From positions 1 through 64,000 of IMG/VR virus record IMGVR_UViG_3300025138_000025: DNA of 64,000 bases. One strand, 5' to 3'. The first letter of the stretch is position 1. Each line of letters begins with the position of its first letter. The notes beneath the pieces were generated by a model that saw only the letters and a list, made by a program, of their open reading frames with translations, ran no database searches and had not been told where the DNA came from. Shown piece by piece: positions 37,498 to 45,216 of the stretch. Position numbers and translations under genes: made by a program. Origin of the DNA: a virus.

Positions 37498-37746
37498 ATG
37501 GATTATTTAATAGCCTTTTGGCTGTCTGCTTGGTTCATAGTAATATGGAAGCTGGTTCTACCTGCTTTTAGAGTTGCTGTGCTAACAGATAAAGACAATC
37601 CTGTCCTTAGGCATAAGAAAATCGTTACCATGGGAGTGTCATTAATGGCATTACCATTAACACCGTTATTAATGTTTGCGGCATTTGATGTAGGAAAACA
37701 TAGAGAGAGGTTCATTAGGAACTTTGTTATAGGATTATTAGGATGA
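37498..37746 (+). CDS. Two-span membrane protein
   Basis: 82 residues with helices at ~3-22 and ~42-62 and a basic tail. AAGGAAAAGAT site. Not recognised. Confidence 0.75.
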   Translation: MDYLIAFWLSAWFIVIWKLVLPAFRVAVLTDKDNPVLRHKKIVTMGVSLMALPLTPLLMFAAFDVGKHRERFIRNFVIGLLG

Positions 37747-37952
37747 GCAATTATAGAGATAGATTAGTTAATGCACTTGTAAAAGTTTACGAAGGTTGCA
37801 TTGAAGCACACAAAATGAATATAGAAGTGCTGTTAGGTTCGCATGTCGGACTAGCAGAACATGGAGATATCATTCAGACGTTAGACTTAGAAGTTGAAAA
37901 ACTAGCTGGATTGGAAGACAAGTTGTCTTCTCTAAAGAGGAACTTTAAGTGA
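37743..37952 (+). CDS. Helical hypothetical protein
   Basis: 69 residues, mostly helical (YRDRLVNALVKVYEGCIEAH; LDLEVEKLAGLEDKLSSLKR). ATGA/GTGA-coupled. Not recognised. Confidence 0.7.
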   Translation: MSNYRDRLVNALVKVYEGCIEAHKMNIEVLLGSHVGLAEHGDIIQTLDLEVEKLAGLEDKLSSLKRNFK

Positions 37953-38116
37953 CACACAACAGAATTGATTGTGCAATTAAATTAAAAGCCTTACTTGATA
38001 AGTTGGATGGGTTGAATGACTTGTCCCCTAAAGAAAGAGAACACGCAATAGATGATTGCAAAGCATTAGCAAGGGAGCTTAGTTATGAGTCAGAATTTAT
38101 TTCTGGAATCTGCTAA
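37949..38116 (+). CDS. Helical hypothetical protein
   Basis: 55 residues starting at GTG, GTGA-coupled to the previous stop: MTHNRIDCAIKLKALLDKLD ... HAIDDCKALARELSYESEFI. Not recognised. Confidence 0.6.
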   Translation: MTHNRIDCAIKLKALLDKLDGLNDLSPKEREHAIDDCKALARELSYESEFISGIC

Positions 38117-38441
38117 GTGCAAGATAGGGGTTATAAGAAACCCCTTTGAGAGAGCAGTAACAGAATATCAAAACAGTCTAAATTATGTAGGCTTTGATGT
38201 TTGGTTGAACGCTAATGTAATGCAAAGTCAGAAAGAAATATATAAGGATTGTAATATCTTAATACGACTAGAAGATTGGAAACATGAACTAGAGGAATTA
38301 GACTTACATCCGAAAGATACATCAGTTTTAGAGAACTTGTTTGTAGCACCTATGTGGAAGCAGTGGTATACATTAAGGACTCGTAGTAGTGTGGCAACAC
38401 TATATAAAGACGATATTATCACATTCGGATATACCTTATAA
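38085..38441 (+). CDS. Truncated sulfotransferase-like protein
   Basis: 118 residues. IGVIRNPFERAVTEYQNSLN resembles the 3'-phosphate-binding RxPxxRxxSxY block of sulfotransferases, and TLYKDDIITFGY matches the family end (compare YYERDFIEFGY in the 54403 product). The N-terminal PAPS loop is missing, so it is probably a remnant or a repurposed domain. Confidence 0.65.
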   Translation: MSQNLFLESAKCKIGVIRNPFERAVTEYQNSLNYVGFDVWLNANVMQSQKEIYKDCNILIRLEDWKHELEELDLHPKDTSVLENLFVAPMWKQWYTLRTRSSVATLYKDDIITFGYTL

Positions 38442-38451
38442 AATTTAGTTC

Positions 38452-38480
38452 TTGACTAATGCTTAAACTTTTAGTATAAT
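38452..38480 (+). promoter_or_regulatory. Promoter for the 155-aa HTH protein
   Basis: TTGACT, 17-bp spacer, TATAAT; 25 bases to the ATG with AAGGAAATAAGCA between. Confidence 0.85.
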
Positions 38481-38504
38481 ATATTTATATTAAGGAAATA
38501 AGCA

Positions 38505-38972
38505 ATGAGCGACAGGTTTTACACACAAATGCTAGATGCCACAGGTTGGTGTCCGGGGTACCGTAACACCTTTACTCTTGCCGAATACAAACAAAAATAC
38601 AAAACAAGGAAAAGAAAAATGGCTTGGACAGACGAACTAAAAGCTCAGGCAGTAGAGATGTATACTGCAGAGGAACCTACTCCTGAAACAAGTATGGAAA
38701 TCGTTAAAATGATAGCTGATGACATAGACGAGAGTCCGAATGGAGTCAGAATGATATTAACAAAAGCTGGAGTTTATGTAAAGAAAACTCCTGCGACTGG
38801 AACTAAATCAGGTTCAACTGGTGGTACTAGAGTATCTGTAGCAGGTGCACAGGAAACTCTTACTAATGCTATTAGTGATGCAGGAAAAGAACCAGATGCA
38901 GCAATTATCAGTAAGCTTACTGGTAAGGCAGCTCAGTATTTCGCACAGTTAATTAACGAACTGAACGACTAA
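38505..38972 (+). CDS. HTH protein with alternative start
   Basis: 155 residues. A Cys-containing N-terminal leader (MSDRFYTQMLDATGWCPGYR) precedes MAWTDELKAQAVEMYTAEEP, TSMEIVKMIADDIDESPNGV, RMILTKAGVYVKK, which follows the layout of the 22046/27150 family. ATG 38619 has AAGGAAAAGAAAA upstream, so a short form is possible. A Gly/Ser/Thr linker and a helical C-terminal domain follow. Confidence 0.82.
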   Translation: MSDRFYTQMLDATGWCPGYRNTFTLAEYKQKYKTRKRKMAWTDELKAQAVEMYTAEEPTPETSMEIVKMIADDIDESPNGVRMILTKAGVYVKKTPATGTKSGSTGGTRVSVAGAQETLTNAISDAGKEPDAAIISKLTGKAAQYFAQLINELND

Positions 38973-38989
38973 CTTTACCCCTTGAAGCA

Positions 38990-39021
38990 ACTCAGTCTGT
39001 TCGCAGGCTGGGTCTTCTTTT
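38990..39021 (+). terminator. Rho-independent terminator
   Basis: Ten-pair stem ACTCAGTCTG/CAGGCTGGGT with a TTCG loop, then CTTCTTTTA. Confidence 0.85.
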
Positions 39022-39096
39022 ATCTTATAGAATCACCTTGCAAGACGATACCATAGTTGGGACGCTAAAGGACTTTAACAACCCACAAGGAAACGC

Positions 39097-39369
39097 ATGA
39101 AGAAAGATGACTTTATAAAGAATGTAACTAATGCAGGCGATGCCATCATTACTTACCGTAGTCAAAATAGTCGCAGAATGAAATATAATGTCTGCACAAT
39201 GGACTTCGATAATAAGCATATCCAGACTAAGAGGAATAGAGCTAAACCCAATGACGACCAAGTATTATTATTTTGTTGGGATTGTGATAGCTACAGACTT
39301 CTTGTTCCAGAGAATGTAACTTCTATAGTACCTTTAGCAGCGATACTGAAGAATGATAGAACTACATAA
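39097..39369 (+). CDS. Hypothetical protein
   Basis: 90 residues; AAGGAAACGC site. KYNVCTMDFDNKHIQTKRNR and LLFCWDCDSYRLLVPENVTS suggest a small beta domain with cysteines. Not recognised. Confidence 0.78.
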   Translation: MKKDDFIKNVTNAGDAIITYRSQNSRRMKYNVCTMDFDNKHIQTKRNRAKPNDDQVLLFCWDCDSYRLLVPENVTSIVPLAAILKNDRTT

Positions 39370-39655
39370 TGCACCACCAGTATACGAGAAACTAATACAT
39401 TACAATGAAGAAAAACACGAGAGAGTTTACCTTACTGTAAATAGTTTTCGGAATATTGAGTACTTACACATCAGGAAGTATTACCTAGACTTTGATGAAG
39501 AATGGAAGCCAACAAAGGACGGCATTGCTATACCAATAGACTTTAATAATAGCAAGGCATTATTTGAGGGATTAGTTGAGATTCTATCTATCTCGGAAGT
39601 CAAAACCGTTCTTGAAACTCATTTCAAAGATGTATTAGATAAGATTTACCTATAG
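39353..39655 (+). CDS. Hypothetical protein
   Basis: 100 residues, MIELHNAPPVYEKLIHYNEE; ISEVKTVLETHFKDVLDKIY at the C-terminus. Resembles other short phage proteins that pair a beta sheet with a C-terminal helix; not recognised. Confidence 0.72.
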   Translation: MIELHNAPPVYEKLIHYNEEKHERVYLTVNSFRNIEYLHIRKYYLDFDEEWKPTKDGIAIPIDFNNSKALFEGLVEILSISEVKTVLETHFKDVLDKIYL

Positions 39656-39671
39656 CCCACAAAAATAATAC

Positions 39672-39700
39672 TTGACATAAGCTCACAATTTCTGTATAAT
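39672..39700 (+). promoter_or_regulatory. Leaderless promoter for the ligase N-terminal half
   Basis: TTGACA, 17-bp spacer, TATAAT, six bases before ATG 39707. Confidence 0.88.
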
Positions 39701-39706
39701 ATATGT

Positions 39707-40648
39707 ATGAATAAGACAGAATACCTAGAATATTGTAATCAAAAGTATGCCGAAGGCAATCCTGTATTGCCAGACGAGGTTTATGATAGGCTTGTGGAGA
39801 ATACTGCTTTAGAAAGTAAAGTAGGCTATATCGAAGTAGGCGAACAAAGATTCCAACACCCCTTCCCAATGTATTCATTACAGAAAGTCTTCGTAGGCGA
39901 AGATGAAGAACCAAAATGGGATATCAACCAATCACACATTATGACTGCCAAGCTGGACGGTGCTGCTGTGTCTATAACTTATGTAGACGGCGTACTAACA
40001 CAGGCACTTTCTCGTGGGGATGGTAAAGAGGGGCTAGATATTACTGAGAAAGTTAGATGTATAGTACCAAATCGAATAGGATTGGATGGAGTAAGGCAGA
40101 TTACTGGAGAAGTAGTTGCCCCTAAGACCATCCCTAACGCTAGAAATTATGCTAGTGGTGCATTGAATCTAAAAGATGTAAACGAATTCAAGTCCCGAGA
40201 CTTAACCTTCATAGCTTATGGCGTACAGCCACAGCCAACCGATAGTTGGACTGAAGATATGTTAGTTATTTCTAACGAGGGACTTAACACAGTCACACAA
40301 AGTGATTATCGAGAATTTCCTCAGGACGGTAAAGTTGTAAGAGTCGACTCTAATATATATTTTGAAACATTAGGCTACACATCACACCATCCAAGAGGAG
40401 CTTTCGCGTTAAAAACCAGACAGGCAGGAGTAGTTACTCGATTGTTAGATGTTGAATGGAATGTCGGCAAATCAGGTGCTGTTTCACCAGTAGGTATACT
40501 TGAGCCTTGTGTCATCGGAGAAGCAACCGTATCTAGAGCAACATTGCATAACATTGCATATATAGACGCTTTGGGATTAGAGATAGGTTGTAAGGTAGAA
40601 GTGATTAGAAGTGGAGAAATAATCCCAAGAATAGTAAAAAGAGTATGA
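39707..40648 (+). CDS. ligA: NAD+-dependent DNA ligase, adenylation and OB-fold half
   Basis: 313 residues. A short NAD-binding Ia region (YLEYCNQKYAEGNPVLPDEV) precedes the nucleotidyltransferase domain with Lys82 in AKLDGAA, SRGDGKEGLDIT and TGEVVAPK, then the OB fold (DVEWNVGKSGAVSPVGILEP; SRATLHNIAYIDALGLEIGC). The protein stops right after the OB fold (EIIPRIVKRV); the zinc finger, HhH and BRCT domains are in a separate gene at 45217. Phage T5 is a known precedent for a two-gene NAD ligase. Confidence 0.93.
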   Translation: MNKTEYLEYCNQKYAEGNPVLPDEVYDRLVENTALESKVGYIEVGEQRFQHPFPMYSLQKVFVGEDEEPKWDINQSHIMTAKLDGAAVSITYVDGVLTQALSRGDGKEGLDITEKVRCIVPNRIGLDGVRQITGEVVAPKTIPNARNYASGALNLKDVNEFKSRDLTFIAYGVQPQPTDSWTEDMLVISNEGLNTVTQSDYREFPQDGKVVRVDSNIYFETLGYTSHHPRGAFALKTRQAGVVTRLLDVEWNVGKSGAVSPVGILEPCVIGEATVSRATLHNIAYIDALGLEIGCKVEVIRSGEIIPRIVKRV

Positions 40649-41121
40649 TTTGTGAAATCAAACATTATCAGCAGTTAACTGTTGATGAACTCTATCGCGT
40701 AATCCAGTTAAGAATTGAAGGATTCATTGTGCAAAACAAAGTATGCTATCAAGACTTAGAGGATAAATACGACAAGCATCAATATTATATGATGTGGTAT
40801 GAGAATGGTGTAATGATTGGAGTCAATGCTCTATGCTATAAAAAGAAGTTTAGAGGAGATAATGGAGAGATTTATAAATATCCCGCGTTTCGTAGACAGG
40901 CATGGATGCCTCAATACAAAGGCGGTTGTACTACTAGGGATTTGATTGAAGGAAAGAAGTTCTGTATGAAAACATGGGGAAGCCCACGCATGATGTTAGA
41001 GATAACTTATGAGGGCGGAAAGCAACCTTTTTTAGATTTTGGATTTAAAGAAGTAGGCACTACAATAGATAGTGCAAGTAGAAAAAATTGGATATTTGTA
41101 TATGAGCCCGATACTTATTAA
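40645..41121 (+). CDS. ElaA-like GNAT acetyltransferase, copy 1
   Basis: 158 residues. LTVDELYRVIQLRIEGFIVQ, NKVCYQDLED is very close to the ElaA opening (LT..ELY.ilkLR..vFVvEQ.cpY.elD). The central RRQAWMPQYKGGCTTRDLIE could hold the acetyl-CoA loop. Paralogue at 55698. Natural acceptor unknown. Confidence 0.78.
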   Translation: MICEIKHYQQLTVDELYRVIQLRIEGFIVQNKVCYQDLEDKYDKHQYYMMWYENGVMIGVNALCYKKKFRGDNGEIYKYPAFRRQAWMPQYKGGCTTRDLIEGKKFCMKTWGSPRMMLEITYEGGKQPFLDFGFKEVGTTIDSASRKNWIFVYEPDTY

Positions 41122-41872
41122 CATAGATGTCTCAGGCATCTGCAACGAAACATGTAACTACTGCCCTCGTAGTAGTGGTTATGAGAATGTAAAAGAGTAC
41201 ATGGGTTTGCGAGATTTCGGAAAATTCATAGCTAGTTGCCACAGTTACAAAGGAACTATTTGTTTCACAGGTAGAGGAGAGAACTCCTTACACCCAGACT
41301 TCGGAGCATTAGCAAGGATGCTTCATCACGAGACTAGAACTTATAGAACAAGAATCTTAACTAATGGATATAAGTTAGAACAAAAGATGCAATACTTTGA
41401 CTTGTTTGATTCACTTATAATTAATAGTTATAAGTCAGAAGAACAGATGGAAGAACGCAAAAAGATTATGCCTAGAGCAACACATAGATACTGGGACCAA
41501 AATATGAAGCCCGAAGATTGGGGAGAGACTCCAATTCAAGTAGCAAACAGAAGTGATATTTATAATCGTATTGCTACAGATAGGTCAGCTATCAATGAAG
41601 TATGTATTCTACCTTTAACTAAAGGATGGATTCATTGGGATGGTAGTATACAGATGTGTTGTAATGATTGGACAGACACAAATATATTTGGGAATATTAA
41701 AGAGGATAACTTCTTTGATGTTTGGAAGAACAATCCTAAACTACAAGAACTAAAACAACAATTAGCAAAAGGTAATCGTGCAGCAAATCCAATCTGTACA
41801 ACATGCAATAGACTACCTTCAAATAGAGATAAGAATAAAATAAAATGGTTGAAGAAATTAAAAGTAATGTAG
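41102..41872 (+). CDS. Radical SAM/SPASM protein
   Basis: 256 residues from MSPILINIDVSGICNETCNY. Cys14, Cys18 and Cys21 form the CxxxCxxC cluster motif; FTGRGENSLHPDF is the SAM-binding glycine region; SIQMCCNDWTDTNIFGNIKE and ICTTCN provide SPASM cysteines. Probably modifies a peptide, nucleoside or sugar together with the neighbouring PP-loop enzyme. Depends on Fe-S supply, which the phage IscU/IscA could support. Confidence 0.88.
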   Translation: MSPILINIDVSGICNETCNYCPRSSGYENVKEYMGLRDFGKFIASCHSYKGTICFTGRGENSLHPDFGALARMLHHETRTYRTRILTNGYKLEQKMQYFDLFDSLIINSYKSEEQMEERKKIMPRATHRYWDQNMKPEDWGETPIQVANRSDIYNRIATDRSAINEVCILPLTKGWIHWDGSIQMCCNDWTDTNIFGNIKEDNFFDVWKNNPKLQELKQQLAKGNRAANPICTTCNRLPSNRDKNKIKWLKKLKVM

Positions 41873-42522
41873 ACTCCGTAGTAAACCTTAGTGGTGGACT
41901 AGAGTGTGCTGCTGCTTTATGGTATGCAGTTGAGAAAGGTTACAATCCAGTTGCGCTTCATCTATATAATAAACAAGGTTGGGGAGATGTTGCTGATGCT
42001 CAGCTTGCAGCTGCTCATAAACAAGCAAACCTTATGAAAGTAAGACTTCTAGTAGACGAGGCAAATATGCCACAGAATCATAGAATACATAACTACCCAG
42101 TCTTACAGCATCAATCAGCTATATCTACTTTGATAGTAGGTAATCCAAAAGTTAGCTGGAAAGCAATCATATGGGGAGCAAATGCAGATGACTCATGGCA
42201 ACAAAGATTACAACTTAAGTTTCCATTTAGGTCATTAGCTTGTGGGTGGAGTCAGACGCTAGACCCACACGGACTAAAACCTCATCATGTGCTAAAGCTA
42301 CCTACTAATGTATTTCCTTTCGAGTGGATGCAGAAGTCGGAGATTGTAGCCATGCTAATTCAGGCAAAGCCTGAGTTGTTAGATATGATTTGGTCATGCA
42401 CTGGAAAGATAGTAGATAATAAACCTTGTGGAGTTTGTACAAAATGTATAGAACTTAGCTACGCCCGAAAGGTTGCGTGGAAGTCAGTCTACAAAAGACA
42501 AGAAGGAAATTTTAGAACATGA
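41845..42522 (+). CDS. QueC/ExsB-like PP-loop ATPase, copy 1
   Basis: 225 residues. VVNLSGGLECAAALWYAVEK is the PP-loop (SGG-x-E-C in place of the usual SGGxDS), ALHLYNKQGW follows the QueC strand order, and CGVCTKCIELSYARK is the QueC-type zinc cluster. Homologues make 7-cyano-7-deazaguanine, but other queuosine-pathway genes (QueD, QueE, FolE) are not evident here. Paralogue at 55022. Confidence 0.82.
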   Translation: MVEEIKSNVDSVVNLSGGLECAAALWYAVEKGYNPVALHLYNKQGWGDVADAQLAAAHKQANLMKVRLLVDEANMPQNHRIHNYPVLQHQSAISTLIVGNPKVSWKAIIWGANADDSWQQRLQLKFPFRSLACGWSQTLDPHGLKPHHVLKLPTNVFPFEWMQKSEIVAMLIQAKPELLDMIWSCTGKIVDNKPCGVCTKCIELSYARKVAWKSVYKRQEGNFRT

Positions 42523-42899
42523 GCGGTGGAGTATACAACAAAACCTATTTCGAGAATCATCCTTGGGAAAAGGATAAAGAAGGAGTGCTCTATGGAGTTA
42601 TCCTTGTAAACAAGGCAACATGGGAAAGAGAAACAATAAAGGTCGGCATCGCAAAAGGGCGAACATTCAAAGACGTAGTAAAAAGAGGGCGTGGCTTTAC
42701 GAACTACGACATCAGAATACAGAGAATATGGAGCGGGACGATATACGACTGCTGGAGATGGGAGCAGAAGCTACACGAGAAATATGAATTGGACAGACAT
42801 AAAACAGAGCATCACTTTGGCGGACATACCGAGTGCTTTGCCATGGACTCAAAAATACTGGAGGACTTCCCCAAGAAGCATGAAATATTTAGGGATTAG
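42519..42899 (+). CDS. GIY-YIG-like (T5orf172-type) nuclease
   Basis: 126 residues. GVLYGVILVNKATWERETIK, VGIAKGRTFKDVVKRGR, WRWEQKLHEKYELDRHKTEH and GHTECFAMDSKILEDF follow the T5orf172/Mug113 branch of GIY-YIG domains. May be a homing-type or host-DNA nuclease. ATGA-coupled to the PP-loop gene. Confidence 0.7.
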   Translation: MSGGVYNKTYFENHPWEKDKEGVLYGVILVNKATWERETIKVGIAKGRTFKDVVKRGRGFTNYDIRIQRIWSGTIYDCWRWEQKLHEKYELDRHKTEHHFGGHTECFAMDSKILEDFPKKHEIFRD

Positions 42900-44208
42900 T
42901 GAAGGCTTTCACGATGCCGGAGTGGCATTAGTAAACAATAATCAGATACTGTTTGCAAGTCATGCCGAGAGGTATACTAGAGTTAAGAATGATAGATTTG
43001 TGCCTCATGCGTTAAAATATCCTCACGATGTCAGCGTATTCTATGAAGATACTAACCTAAAGAATTTAAGAAGATTAAAGAATGGACAACGAGCAACTCT
43101 AAATGGGCATAGTTATGATAAGTATGTAGGACACCATGAGAGTCATATGGCAGCAGGATATTATACTGCCCCTTTTAAAGATGATGTAGTATGCGTTGTA
43201 ATAGATGCAATCGGTGAGTATGATACAGCAAGTATTTGGAAAGATGGTGAGAAGGTATGGAGCAAAACATATCCAGACTCACTAGGATTATTCTATAGTG
43301 CTATCACGAAACGCATAGGATTAAAACCAAACGAAGATGAATACATAACAATGGGTATGGCAGCGTATGGAACGCCTTGTGTAGATATGGGAGACATAAT
43401 GCACACAAATCTGCACAAAGGAATACCATTAAAGAAATGGTTTTGGAATACACCTGAAGACATAGCCGCTTCAGCACAGTTGTTTATCGAAAGCGAGATA
43501 CTAGATATCATGCGTAAGGCTAGAGAGTACGGAAGTAAATTAGTTTATGGAGGTGGAGTAGCATTAAACTGCGTGGCAAATTCAAAAGTAAGACCATTGT
43601 TTGATGATATGTGGATATTTCCAAGCCCAGGAGATGCTGGGAGTTCGCTAGGAGCAGTCTTAGCGTATACAAAGCAAAGAATAGAATATAAAGATTGCTT
43701 TCATGGATATAATATAGAAAGAGAATTAAATCCAATAAAAGTAGTTGAAGAATTAATAAATAATAAAGTAGCAGGAGTAGCAAATGGAAAAGCAGAATTT
43801 GGGCCTCGTGCACTTGGTAATAGGAGTCTGCTTGGTGATGTGCGTTACGACATTAAAGATACAGTTAATGCCATTAAACGCAGACAGAAGTTTCGCCCTT
43901 TCGCACCAGCGATTTTGGAGGAGTTTGTAGATGAATACTTTGAAGGATACACTAATGAGTATATGCAGTTTACTTCTCAGGCTAAGCATGATTTTAACTC
44001 GATCACCCACGTCGATGGAAGTGCCAGAGTCCAAGTCGTTAGAGCTAACTCTAAGTCAGCATTACGACCTATTTTAGAAGAATACTATGAAGTTACCAAA
44101 GTGCCGATGTTGTTAAATACAAGTTTAAATATAAAAGGACAGCCCATGGTTAATACTTGGGATGAGGCATTAGATTTTCAACACAAGTATGGAGTAAAAG
44201 TATTTTGA
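42880..44208 (+). CDS. Carbamoyltransferase (NodU/TobZ family)
   Basis: 442 residues from MKYLGISEGFHDAGVALVNN. HHESHMAAGYYTAPF supplies the metal-binding His pair, VVIDAIGEYDTASIW the ATP/hexokinase-like fold, VYGGGVALNCVANSKVR and AEFGPRALGNRSLLGD the C-terminal YrdC-like/carbamoyl transfer region, LLNTSLNIKGQPMV the end. It carbamoylates a hydroxyl or amino group using carbamoyl phosphate and ATP. In phages such enzymes are suspected of modifying DNA bases or glycans. Confidence 0.92.
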   Translation: MKYLGISEGFHDAGVALVNNNQILFASHAERYTRVKNDRFVPHALKYPHDVSVFYEDTNLKNLRRLKNGQRATLNGHSYDKYVGHHESHMAAGYYTAPFKDDVVCVVIDAIGEYDTASIWKDGEKVWSKTYPDSLGLFYSAITKRIGLKPNEDEYITMGMAAYGTPCVDMGDIMHTNLHKGIPLKKWFWNTPEDIAASAQLFIESEILDIMRKAREYGSKLVYGGGVALNCVANSKVRPLFDDMWIFPSPGDAGSSLGAVLAYTKQRIEYKDCFHGYNIERELNPIKVVEELINNKVAGVANGKAEFGPRALGNRSLLGDVRYDIKDTVNAIKRRQKFRPFAPAILEEFVDEYFEGYTNEYMQFTSQAKHDFNSITHVDGSARVQVVRANSKSALRPILEEYYEVTKVPMLLNTSLNIKGQPMVNTWDEALDFQHKYGVKVF

Positions 44209-45044
44209 TTTATTGGAATGGATGTAGCTTTGTGCAAGGTATGGAAGTCGCTAAGATTAGAGACCAGTTTGTATCATTAGTTTCTAATGAATTTAATCAG
44301 AACTGGATTAGACATTCTAAAGTTGGCGGAAGTAATGATAGAATACTTAGATGTATTATAGATGACTTCTGTAATCACAGTAAAGGTATATTGGGTAAGG
44401 CATACAATTCTAGTAATAGAGATACTGATATTTTAGAGTATGATACTGATGGGAATAAAGCAGATTTGGTTATTATACTTTGGTCTGGAATAAACAGAAT
44501 GGAATACCTAAATCCTAATACTAAAACTTGGAGACAATCGGCTTGGATTAGACATCGTATGGCTCCTAGATACCCCTACAAACTATCAGCCGATTCACAC
44601 ATACACTACCACCCAGACATGACAAGAAGTATGCATAGCGGACTAGAAGGATATGCTAAGGATGTTCGTTTTGGAACGTACAACCTATTACAAAGTTTAA
44701 ATTATATGATTTCAGTAAAGTACATATTAGAATCAAAAGGAATACCTTACTTGTTCTATAACTTAAGTGATGGGCAGATAAACCCAGTCAAAAAGTCAAT
44801 AGACGATAAAAGATTTGAAGGCGCAAATATTACTTGGCATAATCATCAACTAAATTGGGCACAGTATTGTAAAGAGTTACCTCACCTAGAAGGAGAGGGC
44901 TTTTATGATATGTGCAAAAGAAACGATGTGCCATTTGGACCAAAAGACCATCCCTTAGAGGAAGGAAATAGGTTAATGGCAAACAGAATTATAAAGGATA
45001 TATATGATAAAAAATTCGATAAAGTCTTTAGTAAAGAAAATTAA
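44205..45044 (+). CDS. SGNH/GDSL-like hydrolase
   Basis: 279 residues. YWNGCSFVQGMEV (block I, Ser in GCS), KVGGSNDRIL (block II), LVIILWSGINRMEYL (block III) and FGPKDHPLEEGNRLMANRI (block V D-x-H) fit the SGNH fold. Likely an esterase or acyltransferase acting on glycans. Directly after the carbamoyltransferase (ATGA overlap). Confidence 0.8.
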   Translation: MIYWNGCSFVQGMEVAKIRDQFVSLVSNEFNQNWIRHSKVGGSNDRILRCIIDDFCNHSKGILGKAYNSSNRDTDILEYDTDGNKADLVIILWSGINRMEYLNPNTKTWRQSAWIRHRMAPRYPYKLSADSHIHYHPDMTRSMHSGLEGYAKDVRFGTYNLLQSLNYMISVKYILESKGIPYLFYNLSDGQINPVKKSIDDKRFEGANITWHNHQLNWAQYCKELPHLEGEGFYDMCKRNDVPFGPKDHPLEEGNRLMANRIIKDIYDKKFDKVFSKEN

Positions 45045-45111
45045 AGCACTATGGTTTCAACTTAGAAATCGAAACAAGTACATAGAAGATACTCACATCT
45101 ATGAGGACTAA
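45004..45111 (+). CDS. 35-aa basic peptide
   Basis: MIKNSIKSLVKKIKALWFQL, RNRNKYIEDTHIYED. Overlaps the SGNH gene end; the (K/D)xYIED..IYED ending recalls short conserved phage peptides. Low complexity; moderate support. Confidence 0.5.
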   Translation: MIKNSIKSLVKKIKALWFQLRNRNKYIEDTHIYED

Positions 45112-45158
45112 TAATTACTCTGATGTGAAGTTTGGGTGTACCAAACAAAAAATAGTTC

Positions 45159-45187
45159 TTGACAGATGCCCAAACTTTTTGTATAAT
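45159..45187 (+). promoter_or_regulatory. Promoter for the ligase C-terminal half
   Basis: TTGACA, 17-bp spacer, TATAAT; an AAAGGAAACCGTAA site precedes the GTG start at 45217. Confidence 0.87.
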
Positions 45188-45216
45188 ATATTATATATTT
45201 AGAAAGGAAACCGTAA

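Noticed and set aside
41845-42522. A full queuosine/archaeosine DNA-modification pathway
   Set aside because: Only QueC-like proteins with altered P-loops were found. QueD, QueE, FolE and a DpdA/ArcTGT-type transglycosylase were not recognised in the window, so deazaguanine DNA is not supported here.
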